Assembly (NCBI GenBank): GCA_004362315.1 | Contig: SNWL01000003.1 | Span: 372,001-436,000, forward strand | Source of the DNA: Mycobacterium sp. BK086 | GTDB lineage: Bacteria > Actinomycetota > Actinomycetes > Mycobacteriales > Mycobacteriaceae | Length of the DNA: 64,000 nucleotides | Direction: 5' to 3' | In this document: piece by piece, positions 19,581-30,210 of the stretch | How the letters are laid out: each line of letters starts with the position of its first letter | How positions within the stretch are numbered: the stretch's first letter is position 1 | The notes under the pieces: model-generated | The model's input: only the letters and a program-made list of their open reading frames with translations | The model's database searches: none | Told to the model about the DNA's origin: nothing | Program-made: the position numbers and the translations under genes

Positions 19581-22327
19581 GGCATCTCCCGGCGCTGATC
19601 CGGGCCCCACAGCGGCTGCATACCGCCGGGCAGCGACAGCTGGGCGCGGGTGATGACGTCGGAGAGGTCTCGCAGCGCGCTGTGGATACCGCCGAGCAGC
19701 CCGTCGAGTTCGGCACGGCGCCCATCGTCGTCGACGACTTCGAGATCGGCTGGATCGAGGCGGCGCAGCCGCGTGCTGATCTCGTCGACCAGCCGCTCCG
19801 GGCGCGACGAGCCCGACGCACCGGGCAGCGCGCGCAGGTTCGAGCGCAGCCGCTCCAGTTGGTAGACCAGCGATCTGGGGTTCTCCCCGTCGAACAGCAC
19901 GAGGTCGGCCACAGCCGCCACACTAACCTTGCCGAGGTTGCGCCTGCGGTAGATGACCGAGGATTCACACACCACCAGCGCCGACTCGGTGATCGTCTGT
20001 TCGGCACCCGGGCTGCGTGCGATCGTGAGCGTCGCGCGCAGCAGCGCGGACAACGCGAGACCGCGTTCGATGCGCTTGCCGATGTCCATCATCGTCCAGC
20101 CCGCGTCATGCACCATCGACTCGGCAGCCACCCCGGACAGCGCCAGCATGCCGGCCAGCGTCTGCTGCTGGGCGGTGGCCAGCGCGGTGTCGTCGGCGAC
20201 CCGAGCGCCCTGTTGCAGGCTGGGCGGGGAACCGGCCTGCTCGGCCAGCGCGCGTTCGACGGCGCCGAGCACCATCCAGGTGTCGTTGGACATCTGATCG
20301 CGCACCGAGCGGGCGGCCAGCCCGAGGCGCTCGACGGACTGGGCCAACGACCCCGAACGCCGCCGGTCGACGGTCAGCGACCACAGCGTGCGCTGCGCAC
20401 CGGCCACGGCGTCGGCATAGGTTCCCGTTGCCTCGGTGTCGGTCCCGGTGAGCGCACCCAGCGCCTCCAGCAGAACCGGCACGCACTCGCTGCCCTCCAT
20501 GTCCTGGCGGTAGCGGTATTCGTGGTAGCGCTCGCGGGCGACGATCAGCAGGCGGGCCAGGTTCTCGGTGCGCTCGCCGTACCGGCCCATCCAGAACAGG
20601 TCGGACAGCACACGCGGCGAGCTGATGAACCGGGTACCGCTGGGCAGCTCCACCGGTGGGATGGTCAGCGTGTCCGCCTTCAGCCTGGTCGGCGGGCGCA
20701 CCCAAACATCTTTGGCCGCAACGGTTTTCAATTTGTAGGCGGCATTACCGGGCGCCAGCACGTAACCGAGACCACCGATCATCGGCGCATACCCGCCGCG
20801 CTGCGACACGGTGAACAGCCGCAGACCCACACTGGCCGCCGACAACCCGCCCCGGTAGTAATCGGTGGGAGCCGAGGAGAACTGCGGCAGTTCCTGGCCG
20901 ACCCACTCCCAGGGCTGGGCTTCGATCCGGGCAGCCAATTCCTCGCGCTGCGCGATCGACAGCGCCGGACCCACGAGGGTCTCACCGCCGACCGTCGACT
21001 TGATCAGCAGGCTGTTCAGCCGCGCCAACAGATGCGACCGCTCCCGCTCGAACCCGCCCCAGTACAGCTGCGGGACATCCAGCAGCGGCTTCTCCCCCAG
21101 TAGCCGATCGGCCAACTGAGGCAGGAAGCGTTGCAGCCCAGGGCTTTCCAAGATTCCGGCGCCGAGGGTGTTGACCACGGTCACCGCACCGCGGCGCTGC
21201 ATCTCGACCAAGCCGACGACGCCGAGGCGCGAATCCGGCCGCAGATCGAGCGGGTCGACGTACTCGGCGTCGATCCGGCGCAGCACCACGTCGACCCGCT
21301 TCAACGTGCCCAGCGACCGCATCCACAACTTGCCGTCCCGCACCACCAGATCGGCGCTCTCCACCAGCGGGAAGCCCAGCACCGACGCCAGATAGGCCTG
21401 ATCGAACGCCGTCTCGGAATGGATACCGGGGCTGAGCACCACGACCACCGGATCCTCGGCCGCTTCGGGGGCGGCCTCGATGAGCGCCAGGCGCAGCGCC
21501 TGGGCGAACGGGGACGCAGGCCGCGGGCCGATTCGCTCGTAGACGTCGGGCACCGCATGGGCGACGACCCGGCGGTCGGCCAGCGCGTATCCAGCCCCCG
21601 ACGGTGCCTGCGCCCAGTCCGCGTTGACGACGAATCGCATGTCGGCGGCCCGGCTCACATCGCAACCGAGCATGAACAGCTGATGCCGGCCCGGGTTCTC
21701 GATACCGCGGGCGGCCCGGATATAGCCGGGGTGGCCGAACAGCAGCTGCGGCGGCAGGATCCCACTGGTGATCGCGCGGCGCTCGCCGTACAGGTCGGTC
21801 AGCACCCCGTCGAGGATGCGGGAGCGTTGCACCACACCGGCTTCCAGCGTCTCCCAGTCCGATGCCGAGAGCACCAGCGGTATCCCGTCCAGGTGCCACG
21901 GGCCCGGCAGCGCGATGCCCTGGCCGTTGGTGACGGTCTCGCCGTCGTGGTCCACCTCGATGTAGGTGATGCCGTCGTTGTCGACGAGCCCCCGCACCAC
22001 ACCGCGCAGCCGTTCCAGCCCGGCACGACCGCGCTCGCCGATGAGTTCACCGAGTTCCTGCCAGGACGGGCGGACGGTACCGGTGGCGTCGACGAACTCG
22101 TCGTATCCGGTCCCACCGAAGGCACCCCCGCCGCCACGCAGGTCGAACAGCGTGTCCTGTGCGGAGGCGGCCCCATAACCGGCCAGCAGCCGGTCGGGGT
22201 CGTGGCTGGGCCGGCTCAAGCCAGAACCGGCGGCCGACAGCGACAACGGCCCACCTCCTGACTGAAGTACTGAAGCAAACTTACGAGAATGGCCCGCCCC
22301 GACCACATTCGGGTCGGCCGTAGCCAT
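19577..22327 (-). CDS. Circularly permuted ATP-grasp ligase fused to alpha-E domain (Rv2567-like)
   Basis: 916 residues. About 80-540 is a circularly permuted ATP-grasp type 2 domain: TYIEVDHDGETVTNGQG, GHPGYIRAARGIENPG near 198-213, VVVLSPGIHSETAFDQAYLA near 296-314 and VTVVNTLGAGILESPGL near 383-398. From about 569 on is an all-helical alpha-E domain (FISSPRVLSDLFWMGRYGER). In many bacteria these two are separate adjacent genes; here they are fused. Comparative work predicted such ATP-grasps to form amide or peptide bonds, with alpha-E as partner. The ATG overlaps the upstream stop by one base (TGATG). Confidence 0.93.
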   Translation of the reverse strand: MATADPNVVGAGHSRKFASVLQSGGGPLSLSAAGSGLSRPSHDPDRLLAGYGAASAQDTLFDLRGGGGAFGGTGYDEFVDATGTVRPSWQELGELIGERGRAGLERLRGVVRGLVDNDGITYIEVDHDGETVTNGQGIALPGPWHLDGIPLVLSASDWETLEAGVVQRSRILDGVLTDLYGERRAITSGILPPQLLFGHPGYIRAARGIENPGRHQLFMLGCDVSRAADMRFVVNADWAQAPSGAGYALADRRVVAHAVPDVYERIGPRPASPFAQALRLALIEAAPEAAEDPVVVVLSPGIHSETAFDQAYLASVLGFPLVESADLVVRDGKLWMRSLGTLKRVDVVLRRIDAEYVDPLDLRPDSRLGVVGLVEMQRRGAVTVVNTLGAGILESPGLQRFLPQLADRLLGEKPLLDVPQLYWGGFERERSHLLARLNSLLIKSTVGGETLVGPALSIAQREELAARIEAQPWEWVGQELPQFSSAPTDYYRGGLSAASVGLRLFTVSQRGGYAPMIGGLGYVLAPGNAAYKLKTVAAKDVWVRPPTRLKADTLTIPPVELPSGTRFISSPRVLSDLFWMGRYGERTENLARLLIVARERYHEYRYRQDMEGSECVPVLLEALGALTGTDTEATGTYADAVAGAQRTLWSLTVDRRRSGSLAQSVERLGLAARSVRDQMSNDTWMVLGAVERALAEQAGSPPSLQQGARVADDTALATAQQQTLAGMLALSGVAAESMVHDAGWTMMDIGKRIERGLALSALLRATLTIARSPGAEQTITESALVVCESSVIYRRRNLGKVSVAAVADLVLFDGENPRSLVYQLERLRSNLRALPGASGSSRPERLVDEISTRLRRLDPADLEVVDDDGRRAELDGLLGGIHSALRDLSDVITRAQLSLPGGMQPLWGPDQRREMP

Positions 22328-25300
22328 CAGTTCTGCAGCACGGTGCGCACCCGGCGCAGGTCGAGGATTCCCGCCGCGCCGACGTCAGTAGATTGCCGAG
22401 CCTGTTTTTCCCGCACGTCGGCGACGTCGACCTTGCCCGGAGTGAACCCGGTGGCCTCGAAGCGCCTGCTGCGCCGGGACTCGGCCTCCACGGCATTGAC
22501 CGGCGGGCTGTCATAGGATCGGCCGCCCGGGTGGGAGACGTGATAGGTGCAGCCGCCCCGCGACGTCCCGCTGGCCATGTCCACCAATTCGAAGCGCAGC
22601 GGGCCGTCGACCGTGATCGTCGGGTGCAGTGCGCTCGGAGGCTGCCATGCGCGGTAGCGCACCCCGCCGACCTGGACGTCGGGATTGTCGGTCGCCAGCA
22701 TCGGGATCGGATAGCCGTTGCACGTCAGCACGTGGCGCTGCCGGTCGGCGCCGATCGTGCGGACCTGGATCCGCTCGACCGAGGAGTCGACGTAGCGCGC
22801 GGTGCCGGTGCCGGTGGACTCCTCGCCCAGGGTGTTCCACGGTTCGATGGCGCCGCGCAGCTCGATCTCCACGTGGTCGAACACCGCGGTGCCCACGCGC
22901 GGGAACCGGAACTCGGTGAACGGGTCCAGCCAGCTGGTGTCGAAGTTGATGTCGTGGGCGCGCAGGTCGGCACACACATCGGCGATGTCGTGAATGATGT
23001 AGTGCGGCAACAGGTAGCGGCCGTGCAGGTTGAGCCCGTGCCGGATCAGCGGCGCGCGCAACGGTTGGTCCCAGAACCGCGCCACCAGCGCACGCACCAG
23101 CAGCGACTGCACCATCGCCATCTGGAAGTGCGGCGGCATCTCGAACCCACGCAGCTCCAGCAGGCCCAGCCGGCCGCGGGCGCTGTCGGGACTGTAGAGC
23201 TTGTCGATGCAGAACTCGGCGCGGTGGGTGTTGCCGGTGATGTCGGTGAGCAGGTGGCGCAAGGCGCGGTCGGTGACCCACGGCTTGGCCGAATGCGTGC
23301 CGGCGGCCGTCAGGCGGGCGATCTCGGCGAAGGCGATCTCGAGCTCGTAGAGCGCCTCGGACCGGCCCTCGTCGACCCGGGGCGCCTGCGAGGTGGTGCC
23401 GATGAACCGGCCGGCGAACAGGTAGGACAGCGCCGGGTGCCGCTGCCAGTACGTCAGCAGCGACACCAGCAGGTCGGGCCTGCGCAGCAGCGGCGAGTCG
23501 GCCGGGGTGATGCCGCCCAGCGTGATGTGGTTGCCGCCGCCGGTACCGCCGTGGGTGCCGTCGACGTCGAACGATTCGGTGGACAGCCGGGACAGGCGGG
23601 CCTCTTCGTAGAGCGTGCGCAGCTGTTCGCGCTGTTCGGCGAAACTCTTGCTGGGCGCCACGTTGACCTCGATGACACCGGGATCCGGGGTGACCGACAT
23701 CGATTCCAGCCGCGCGTCCGACGGTGGCCCATAGCCCTCGATCACCACCGCGGCACCGACCTTGGCCGCAGCCGCCTCCACCCTGCCGATCAGGTCGATG
23801 AAGTGTTCCAGCTCCTCGGTGGGCGGGATGAAGATGTACAGCAGGCCGTCGCGCACCTCGGCCACCATGGCGGTGGTGGGTGCGGTGTCGGCGTCCTCCA
23901 GCTCCGCTTCGGCCGTCTCCCGCTCGACGGGCAGCGCGCGAGTCCCGCTCGCGATCGGGTCGGCAGGCAGCGACGGCCGCGGCGGATGCCAGCTGATCGA
24001 GCCGAGCGGCAGCCGCAGCCCAGCCGGCGAGTCACCCTCCAACAGCACCACGCGGCCCCGGCGAAGCCGCCAATCCGCACTGGCCCAGCCGGCGTCGTCC
24101 TCGCGGCGATGCAGCGGCAGCAGATAGGCGGCCGGCTCGACCACCGACTCCTCCAGCCGGGCCAGCAGCTCGGCCCGGCCCGCCGCGGTGTCGACTTCCA
24201 GATCCTGCGCGGCGTCGACCGGATCCCCGAGGGGCATCCGGACTTCCTGGGCCAGCCGGCTCAGCGGGTCCTCGTAAGCCGGCCGCACCTGGGTGGCGGG
24301 CAATCCGAGCTCCTCGGCGAACACCGCCAACACCTGCCGGGCGGCGTCGGGTTCCACCTCGATGTATTCGGTACCCCACGGGTCGGCCAGCAGCGCGGGG
24401 TCACTCCACAACGGCTTGCCGTCGCGGCGCCAGTGGATCCCGATCTGCCAGCGCGGCAACGGTTCTCCGGGATACCACTTGCCCTGGCTGCGCTGCACCA
24501 GACCACCCGGCGCCCACACCGCCTTGAGCCGCGCGGCCAGGGCCGAGGCCCGCTCGCGCTTGTGCGGGCCGTCGGCGTCGGTGGTCCACTCCGCGTCGAC
24601 CTGGTTGTCCACCGAGACGAAGGTCGGCTCCCCGCCGACGGTCAGCCGCACGTCGGCGTCGGCGAGACGCTGGTCGATGCGGGTGCCGAGCGCGTTGATG
24701 GCCGCCCACGCCGCGTCGGTGTACGGCAGCGTGACCCGCGGATCCTCGTGGACGCGGGTGACGATATTGGCGAAATCCAGCGTCGCCTCGGCCACTCCGG
24801 TGGCGCCGGTGATCGGTGCGGCCGAGGACGGGTGCGGGGTGGCCGCCAGTGGGATGTGGCCCTCCCCGGCGAACAACCCCGAGGTGGGGTCCAGCCCGAT
24901 CCAGCCGGCGCCGGGGATGTAGACCTCGGTCCAGGCGTGCAGATCGGTGAAGTCGGCGGCCGGCCCGGATGGCCCGTCGAGCGCTTCGACGTCAGACGAC
25001 AGCTGCACCAGATAGCCGGAGACGAACCGGGCGGCCAGGCCCATCTCGCGCAGGATCGACACCATCAGCCATGCCGAGTCGCGGCAGGAGCCGATCCCGG
25101 TCTGCAAGGTGAAATCCGGGGCCTGCACGCCGGGTTCCATCCGCACGCTGTAGCCGACGTCGCCGTTGACCGCACGGTTGAGCGCCACCAGGAAGTCGAT
25201 CGTCCGCGTCCCGGGCGCGACGACGAAATTGCGCACCCAGTTGGTCACCAACTCCCCCGGGCCCGAGCCCTCCTCGGCCTCGTCGACGGGCCGCAGATAG

Positions 25301-25647
25301 GGCTCGAGATCGTCCTTGAGCGCCTTGGGGTAGGTGAACGGGAAGGTCTCGGCGTAGTCCTCGATGAAGAAGTCGAACGGGTTGATCACCTTCAGGTCGG
25401 CGATCAGGCCGACCTTGATGGTCAGCTGCCGGGTCCGGGTCGGGAACACCAGCCGGGCCAGGAAGTTGCCGAAGGCGTCCTGTTGCCAGTTGACGAAGTG
25501 ATCGGCGGGCTCGACCTCGAGTGAATACGCCTCGATGGGCGTGCGGGAGTGCGGCGCCGGCCGCAGCCGGACGACGTGCGGATGCACCTCAACCAAGCGG
25601 TCGAAGGTGTAGCTGGTCCGGTGCTCCAGCGCCACTTTGATACCCAT
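22327..25647 (-). CDS. Transglutaminase-DUF2126 fusion protein (Rv2566-like)
   Basis: 1106 residues. The N-terminal transglutaminase has its triad C188 (GIGSCRDSAWL), H237 (TDLHAWTEVY) and D253 (GLDPTSGLF). The rest is DUF2126, with RLTVGGEPTFVSVD near 334-347, GTHGGTGGGNHITLGG near 697-712, and AEFCIDKLYSP then LGLLELRGFEMPPH near 810-840. These resemble the glycine-rich and Glu/Arg segments of glutamine-synthetase-fold COOH-NH2 ligases, as proposed for this family (from memory). First gene of the four-gene operon; probably couples amide formation with transglutaminase chemistry in the cytoplasm. The substrate is unknown. Confidence 0.93.
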   Translation of the reverse strand: MGIKVALEHRTSYTFDRLVEVHPHVVRLRPAPHSRTPIEAYSLEVEPADHFVNWQQDAFGNFLARLVFPTRTRQLTIKVGLIADLKVINPFDFFIEDYAETFPFTYPKALKDDLEPYLRPVDEAEEGSGPGELVTNWVRNFVVAPGTRTIDFLVALNRAVNGDVGYSVRMEPGVQAPDFTLQTGIGSCRDSAWLMVSILREMGLAARFVSGYLVQLSSDVEALDGPSGPAADFTDLHAWTEVYIPGAGWIGLDPTSGLFAGEGHIPLAATPHPSSAAPITGATGVAEATLDFANIVTRVHEDPRVTLPYTDAAWAAINALGTRIDQRLADADVRLTVGGEPTFVSVDNQVDAEWTTDADGPHKRERASALAARLKAVWAPGGLVQRSQGKWYPGEPLPRWQIGIHWRRDGKPLWSDPALLADPWGTEYIEVEPDAARQVLAVFAEELGLPATQVRPAYEDPLSRLAQEVRMPLGDPVDAAQDLEVDTAAGRAELLARLEESVVEPAAYLLPLHRREDDAGWASADWRLRRGRVVLLEGDSPAGLRLPLGSISWHPPRPSLPADPIASGTRALPVERETAEAELEDADTAPTTAMVAEVRDGLLYIFIPPTEELEHFIDLIGRVEAAAAKVGAAVVIEGYGPPSDARLESMSVTPDPGVIEVNVAPSKSFAEQREQLRTLYEEARLSRLSTESFDVDGTHGGTGGGNHITLGGITPADSPLLRRPDLLVSLLTYWQRHPALSYLFAGRFIGTTSQAPRVDEGRSEALYELEIAFAEIARLTAAGTHSAKPWVTDRALRHLLTDITGNTHRAEFCIDKLYSPDSARGRLGLLELRGFEMPPHFQMAMVQSLLVRALVARFWDQPLRAPLIRHGLNLHGRYLLPHYIIHDIADVCADLRAHDINFDTSWLDPFTEFRFPRVGTAVFDHVEIELRGAIEPWNTLGEESTGTGTARYVDSSVERIQVRTIGADRQRHVLTCNGYPIPMLATDNPDVQVGGVRYRAWQPPSALHPTITVDGPLRFELVDMASGTSRGGCTYHVSHPGGRSYDSPPVNAVEAESRRSRRFEATGFTPGKVDVADVREKQARQSTDVGAAGILDLRRVRTVLQN

Positions 25648-25712
25648 AGGCCGTTAATCCCATCACAAGAAAAAGCGCTGTGCAGGTCGGCGAGCGATCA
25701 GCGGTCGATCCG

Positions 25713-26228
25713 CTAACTACGCCTTCCACCGTTGGGCAGCAAGGTGGAGTTGGCGCGTGACGGGCGAATCGGAAAAGCGGGCTGCTCGGCGGGGGCAGAC
25801 GACGAGGTGGGGGTGGGCGGCACCGTCGCGTCGGGTGTCAGCGTGGCCTCAGGCTCCTCGGCCGGGATCGCCGTTTGGGTGGGGACCGCCGTCTGCGTGG
25901 CGGTCGGAACGCGCGTCTGAATCGGTATCTGAGTGGGCCGCACCGTCGGGGTGGGCGGCGGTGGTGGCGGTGGCGGTGGACTCGGGGGCGGCACCGTCTG
26001 CGGCTCGGGAGGGACAGAAACCGGCGTCGCGATGAGCGGCGGGGCGGGCGGCGGCACCACCCAGGGCGCCGCCGGAGTCGAAGGCGCCGGCGAGACATAC
26101 GCGTCGTCGGGAGGGCTCGGCTGGTAGCGCATCGTGGCGATCGCCAGACCCGCGACCACGAGGCTGAGGACCGTCATCACGATCCCGCGAAGTGACACAT
26201 GTTCTTTCAACGTCGCGAAGTCGGTCAT
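25713..26228 (-). CDS. Proline-rich single-pass membrane protein
   Basis: 171 residues from an ATG at 26228. A short cytoplasmic N-terminus (MTDFATLKEHVSLRG) precedes one membrane helix at about 15-32 (IVMTVLSLVVAGLAIA), then a low-complexity Pro/Thr/Val region over most of the exterior (PPPPPPPPPTPTVRPTQIPIQ and similar). The composition suggests a cell-wall-spanning tether. No enzymatic domain. It lies between the DUF2126 gene and a divergent small membrane protein, and may be unrelated to the amidoligase operon. Function unknown. Confidence 0.7.
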   Translation of the reverse strand: MTDFATLKEHVSLRGIVMTVLSLVVAGLAIATMRYQPSPPDDAYVSPAPSTPAAPWVVPPPAPPLIATPVSVPPEPQTVPPPSPPPPPPPPPTPTVRPTQIPIQTRVPTATQTAVPTQTAIPAEEPEATLTPDATVPPTPTSSSAPAEQPAFPIRPSRANSTLLPNGGRRS

Positions 26229-26293
26229 CGACCCCGACATTAGTCGCTTGTGGGTGGCCGGGTTGAGCCGACACGAGTGCGACAATCGTCGGT

Positions 26294-26614
26294 GTGGATC
26301 AGCCCAAGCCGCGCTGGATACCCGCCCCGCTCTGGCCCTGGCTGACCAAGCGCTGGGTCAAGGCACTTCTCGTCGTCGCGGTGTTCGCGCTCATCGGCGT
26401 GATCCTGATGCTGACCACGGATCGCAAGGACGCCGCGTTCTGGAACGGCTACGCCGACGGGCAGCGTTGGGTCGACGCGGGCGGCTACAAGGCCCACGAG
26501 GAGTCGATCACGACGTACTGCGCCGGCGCATCCGCCAACCGGACTCCCAGCTACCAGCGCGGCTGCGTCGACGGCGCGCACAACGCCATGGACGGCATGA
26601 AAAGGCCTGGCTAG
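26294..26614 (+). CDS. Small membrane-anchored hypothetical protein
   Basis: 106 residues from a GTG. The N-terminus ([16 protein letters not shown]) is basic and Trp-rich. One membrane helix follows at about 22-42 ([21 protein letters not shown]), then a roughly 60-residue outer domain with two Cys residues (TTYCAGAS..., QRGCVDG) that could form a disulfide. The family is not recognised. It is divergent from the proline-rich protein and its stop overlaps the stop of the convergent mmpL gene by four bases. Confidence 0.68.
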   Translation: MDQPKPRWIPAPLWPWLTKRWVKALLVVAVFALIGVILMLTTDRKDAAFWNGYADGQRWVDAGGYKAHEESITTYCAGASANRTPSYQRGCVDGAHNAMDGMKRPG

Positions 26615-29508
26615 GACTGGGATTCGACCCGGATCGGCTCGGTGTTCTCCGCCGCCGGCCTGGGCCACGGGCTCGGCACCGGGCGCGGGCGCACCCGCTG
26701 CGGCCACCAGAACCAGCGACCCATCAGCGCCGCGATCGACGGCGTCATGAACGACCGGATCACCAGGGTGTCCACCAACAGACCCATACCGATGGTCGTA
26801 CCCACCTGCGCCAGGATCGTCAGCTCGCTGAACGCCATGGCCGCCATCGTCACCGCGAACACGAGGCCCGCCGACGTGACCACCGAGCCACTGCCGCCCA
26901 TCGCGCGGATGATGCCGGTCTTCAGGCCGGCCGGTATCTCCTCTTTGAGGCGGGCGACCAGCAGCAGGTTGTAGTCCGACCCGACCGCCAGCAGGATGAT
27001 GACGGCCATGATCAGCACCATCCAGTGCAACGGCCGACCGATCAGGTCCTGCCAGATCAGCACCGACAGACCGAACGACGTGCCCAGCGACAGCACGACC
27101 GTGCCCACGATCACCGCGGACGCCACCACGGCACGGGTGATGATCAGCATGATGACGAAGATCAGACACAGCGCCGCGACGCCCGCGATCAGGATGTCGT
27201 AGTCGGCACTGTCCTGCATGTCCTTGAAGCTGGCCGCGGTGCCGGCGAGGTAGATCTTGGAACCCTCCAGCGGGGTGCCCTTGATCGCCTCGAACGCCGC
27301 GTTCTTGATCGGATCGACGTGGGTGAGGCCTTCCGGCGACATCGGATCACCCTCGTGAGAGATGATGAACCGCACCGCTTTTCCGTCCGGCGAGATGAAC
27401 ATCTTCATACCGCGCTTGAAGTCCGGATTGTCGAACGCCTCCGGTGGCAAATAGAACGAGTCGTCGTTCTTGGCCTCGTCGAATGCCTTGCCCATCGCGG
27501 ATTGGTTGTCCTGCATGGCCGCGATCTGGTCCTGCTGGCCGGACTGCGTGCTCTGCAGGGTCAGCTGCATGGTCCGCATCGACCGCATCGTGTCGATCAT
27601 CGGCGGCATCAGCATGCGCATCTGAGCCGTCAACAGGTCCAGCTTGTGCAGGTCGGGCACCAGGGTCTGGAAATCGTCGGTCATCGTGTCGATGCCGTCG
27701 AGGGTGTCGAACACCGACCGGATCGACCAGCACATCGGGATGTCGAAGCAGTGCGGTTCCCAGTACAGGTAATTGCGGATCGGCCGGAAGAAGTCGTCGA
27801 AATCGGCGATGTGGTTGCGCAGGTTCTGGATGTCGGCCAGCGTCACATCCATTTTGCCGACCATGCTGTGCGTGACGGCGTTGAGGTCGCCCATCAGGTT
27901 GTACATCTGCGTCATCGTGTTGATGGAGACGTTCATGTCGTCGCCCATCTTGAGCATGTCGCGCATCCGGTCCTGCATGTAGGACTGGTTGAGCGTCTGC
28001 GTGGTGCCCTGCATACCCAGCAGGAACGGGATCGAGCTGTGCTCGATCGGGCTGCCCAGCGGCCGGGTGATCGTCTGCACCCGTCCGATGCCCGGGGTGT
28101 GGAAGATGGCCTTGGCCACCCGGTCGATGACCAGGAAGTCGGCGGAGTTACGCAGGTCGTGATCGCTCTGCAGCATCAGCAATTCGGGGCTGAGCCGCGC
28201 TTCCGGGAAGTGGCGCTCGGCGGCCGCGAAACCCTCGCTCGCCGGGATGTCCGGCGGCAGGTAATGCCGGTCGTTGTAGTCGGTGTGGTAGCCGGGCAGC
28301 GCGAGCAGCCCGATCAGGCACACGAAGGTCGTCGCGACCAGAATCGGTCCCGGCCAGCGCACGACAGCGGTGCCGATGCGCCGCCAAAAGCGTTCGCGCG
28401 AGGCTCGTTTGGGCTCCAGCCGGCCGAAGCGGCTGGCAACGGTGACGACGGCGGGGCCGAGCGTCATCGCGGCGGCGACCACCACCACCATGCCGACGAA
28501 CAGCGGGATGCCCATCGAGTTGAACATCGGACTTCGGGTGAAGTGCAGGCAGAACAGTGCGCCGGCGATCGTCATGCCCGACCCGACGATCACATGGCCG
28601 GTGCCGTGATACATCTCGTAGTACGCCGCCTCGGTGGTGGCGCCCTTACTTCGGGCCTCCTGATAGCGGCCGAACAGGAAGATCACATAGTCGGTGCCGG
28701 CCGCGATCGCCACCATCGTCAGCAGGTTGACCGCGAACGTCGACAAACCGATCAGGTGGTGATAGCCCAGGAAGGCCACCACGCCGCGGGCGGCCGCCAG
28801 CTCGAGGAACACCATGAACAGCGCGAGCAGCACGGTCGCGATCGAGCGGTAGACGAACAGCAGCATGACCGTGATGACGCCGAACGTCAGCAGGGTGATG
28901 ATCTGCAGGCTCCGGTCGCCCGCGATGTGGGTGTCGTTGATCAGCGCGGCGGATCCGGTGACGTAGGTCTTGACCCCGGGCGGCGTTGGCACGCTCTCGA
29001 CGATCTTCTTGACGGCCTCGACCGACTCGTTGGCGATGCCCTCACCCATGTTGCCGACCAGGTAGGCCTGCACGTATGCGGCTTTGCCGTCGGCACTCTG
29101 CGAGCCGGCCGCGGTCAGCGGGTCGCTCCAGAAGTCCTGGATGTGCTCGACGTGCGCTTTGTCGGCATCGAGCTTCTTGATGATCTCGTCGTAGTACTTG
29201 TGCGCAGCGTCGCCGAGGGGCTGATCGCTTTCCAGCACGATCATCACCGAGGTGTTCGACTTGAACTCCTGGAATGTCGCACCGATCGTGCTCATCGCGA
29301 TCGACGACGGCGCATCCATCGCCGACATCGGCACCGACTGCTGCTGGCCGACGACCTCGACCTGCGGCACCACGATGTTGGTGAAAATGGTCAGCGCCAG
29401 CCAGCCCAGGATCAGTGGCACCGACAGCCAACGGACCCACTGCGCGATATGCGGGCGCTTGCCGTGCTCGTCGACCTGAGGCTTGTCGTCTTTGTTCAGC
29501 GTGATCAT
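26611..29508 (-). CDS. MmpL-family RND transporter (MmpL4/5-like)
   Basis: 965 residues from an ATG at 29508 that overlaps the mmpS stop (ATGA). The start [36 protein letters not shown] is typical of MmpL4/MmpL5. Twelve membrane helices and two large periplasmic domains are expected; the paired proton-relay motifs [19 protein letters not shown] and [19 protein letters not shown] are both intact. Paired with MmpS, this type exports siderophores, lipids or drugs across the inner membrane. An acyltransferase lies just upstream of the pair, so a lipid substrate is plausible. Confidence 0.95.
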   Translation of the reverse strand: MITLNKDDKPQVDEHGKRPHIAQWVRWLSVPLILGWLALTIFTNIVVPQVEVVGQQQSVPMSAMDAPSSIAMSTIGATFQEFKSNTSVMIVLESDQPLGDAAHKYYDEIIKKLDADKAHVEHIQDFWSDPLTAAGSQSADGKAAYVQAYLVGNMGEGIANESVEAVKKIVESVPTPPGVKTYVTGSAALINDTHIAGDRSLQIITLLTFGVITVMLLFVYRSIATVLLALFMVFLELAAARGVVAFLGYHHLIGLSTFAVNLLTMVAIAAGTDYVIFLFGRYQEARSKGATTEAAYYEMYHGTGHVIVGSGMTIAGALFCLHFTRSPMFNSMGIPLFVGMVVVVAAAMTLGPAVVTVASRFGRLEPKRASRERFWRRIGTAVVRWPGPILVATTFVCLIGLLALPGYHTDYNDRHYLPPDIPASEGFAAAERHFPEARLSPELLMLQSDHDLRNSADFLVIDRVAKAIFHTPGIGRVQTITRPLGSPIEHSSIPFLLGMQGTTQTLNQSYMQDRMRDMLKMGDDMNVSINTMTQMYNLMGDLNAVTHSMVGKMDVTLADIQNLRNHIADFDDFFRPIRNYLYWEPHCFDIPMCWSIRSVFDTLDGIDTMTDDFQTLVPDLHKLDLLTAQMRMLMPPMIDTMRSMRTMQLTLQSTQSGQQDQIAAMQDNQSAMGKAFDEAKNDDSFYLPPEAFDNPDFKRGMKMFISPDGKAVRFIISHEGDPMSPEGLTHVDPIKNAAFEAIKGTPLEGSKIYLAGTAASFKDMQDSADYDILIAGVAALCLIFVIMLIITRAVVASAVIVGTVVLSLGTSFGLSVLIWQDLIGRPLHWMVLIMAVIILLAVGSDYNLLLVARLKEEIPAGLKTGIIRAMGGSGSVVTSAGLVFAVTMAAMAFSELTILAQVGTTIGMGLLVDTLVIRSFMTPSIAALMGRWFWWPQRVRPRPVPSPWPRPAAENTEPIRVESQS

Positions 29509-30053
29509 GCGGACTTGACCAGGCAGAAGGTCTGGGCGTTCACCCCGGTGTTGGTCTTCTCGTCCTTGAGTTCGCCGTTGACCGTGATCCGGCAGCCGAT
29601 GGTGTCGGTGTCGCCCTGGGCGACGATGTTGGCCGAGGCTGCCGGCGCGGTGGTCGTCAAGGTGAGGGACCACGGAAGGGTGACGTCCCGCACGATCTGC
29701 GGCTGGGCGTCCAGGTCGAGATAGTTGATGGTCGCGACGGCTCCCGGGGGGCCGTAGATCTCGTACACGACGGTCTTCGGGTTGAACGGCTTGGTGTCGT
29801 TGGCCAGGCCACTGCCCGGGCGGGTGGTCTCGGTCTTGCCGAACACGCCATGCAGACGGAACACGCCGAACGCCGCGATCGCGACCACGAGGAGGATCAC
29901 GATCGGCAGCCACACCTTGCGCAGCAGCTTCATCGGTCCGCCGCGCCGTTTGGTGCGCTGACCTGCGGGCTGAGCCTGCTGCTGGTCCGGGCCGGTCTGG
30001 CCGTCGTCAGCCGAAGCGCCCGAGGAGGTGTAGGTCTGGCTTTCCAGCGTCAC
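29505..30053 (-). CDS. MmpS-family accessory protein with extended N-terminus
   Basis: 182 residues from a GTG at 30053 with a strong AAGGGGG about 8 bases upstream. The first 40 residues are polar and Gln-rich, and absent from the roughly 140-residue M. tuberculosis MmpS4/5 type. A membrane helix follows ([20 protein letters not shown], about 46-65), then the MmpS fold with [29 protein letters not shown] and the ending QTFCLVKSA. MmpS proteins couple to MmpL for substrate export. If the internal ATG at 29933 were used the protein would be 142 residues; the RBS favours the long form. Confidence 0.93.
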   Translation of the reverse strand: MTLESQTYTSSGASADDGQTGPDQQQAQPAGQRTKRRGGPMKLLRKVWLPIVILLVVAIAAFGVFRLHGVFGKTETTRPGSGLANDTKPFNPKTVVYEIYGPPGAVATINYLDLDAQPQIVRDVTLPWSLTLTTTAPAASANIVAQGDTDTIGCRITVNGELKDEKTNTGVNAQTFCLVKSA

Positions 30054-30117
30054 GACCGGTCCCCCTTCTGGCCTTGCAGTTCAGCCTGTCGATTCACCGC
30101 GGCTGCATTTAGCACCG

Positions 30118-30128
30118 CTACATAGTAG
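30118..30128. promoter_or_regulatory. Small palindrome in the mmpS promoter region
   Basis: CTACATAGTAG is an exact inverted repeat (CTAC-ATA-GTAG) in the 157-base spacer upstream of mmpS, roughly 65 bases before its GTG. On the minus strand it overlaps a plausible -10 (TACTAT). A regulator of the mmpS-mmpL operon could bind here, but the arms are only 4 bases. Confidence 0.25.
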
Positions 30129-30210
30129 GACTAACGGATCTCGTCAGCATAACCCGTGTGATGAGCCTCATGGGTCACAAAAATTTCCGGGGGCCATCAC
30201 AGCGCGCCGG

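Noticed and set aside
22393-25524. A 1043-residue plus-strand open frame
   Set aside because: Antisense to the transglutaminase-DUF2126 gene whose catalytic triad is intact; shadow frame.
25713-26130. PPE/PGRS or antigen-like protein suggested by the Pro-rich sequence
   Set aside because: No PPE motif or GGA repeats; simple proline-threonine low complexity after one membrane helix.
26134-29724. A 1196-residue plus-strand open frame, rich in His, Asp and Arg
   Set aside because: Antisense to mmpL and mmpS; composition is that of reverse-complement transmembrane coding sequence.
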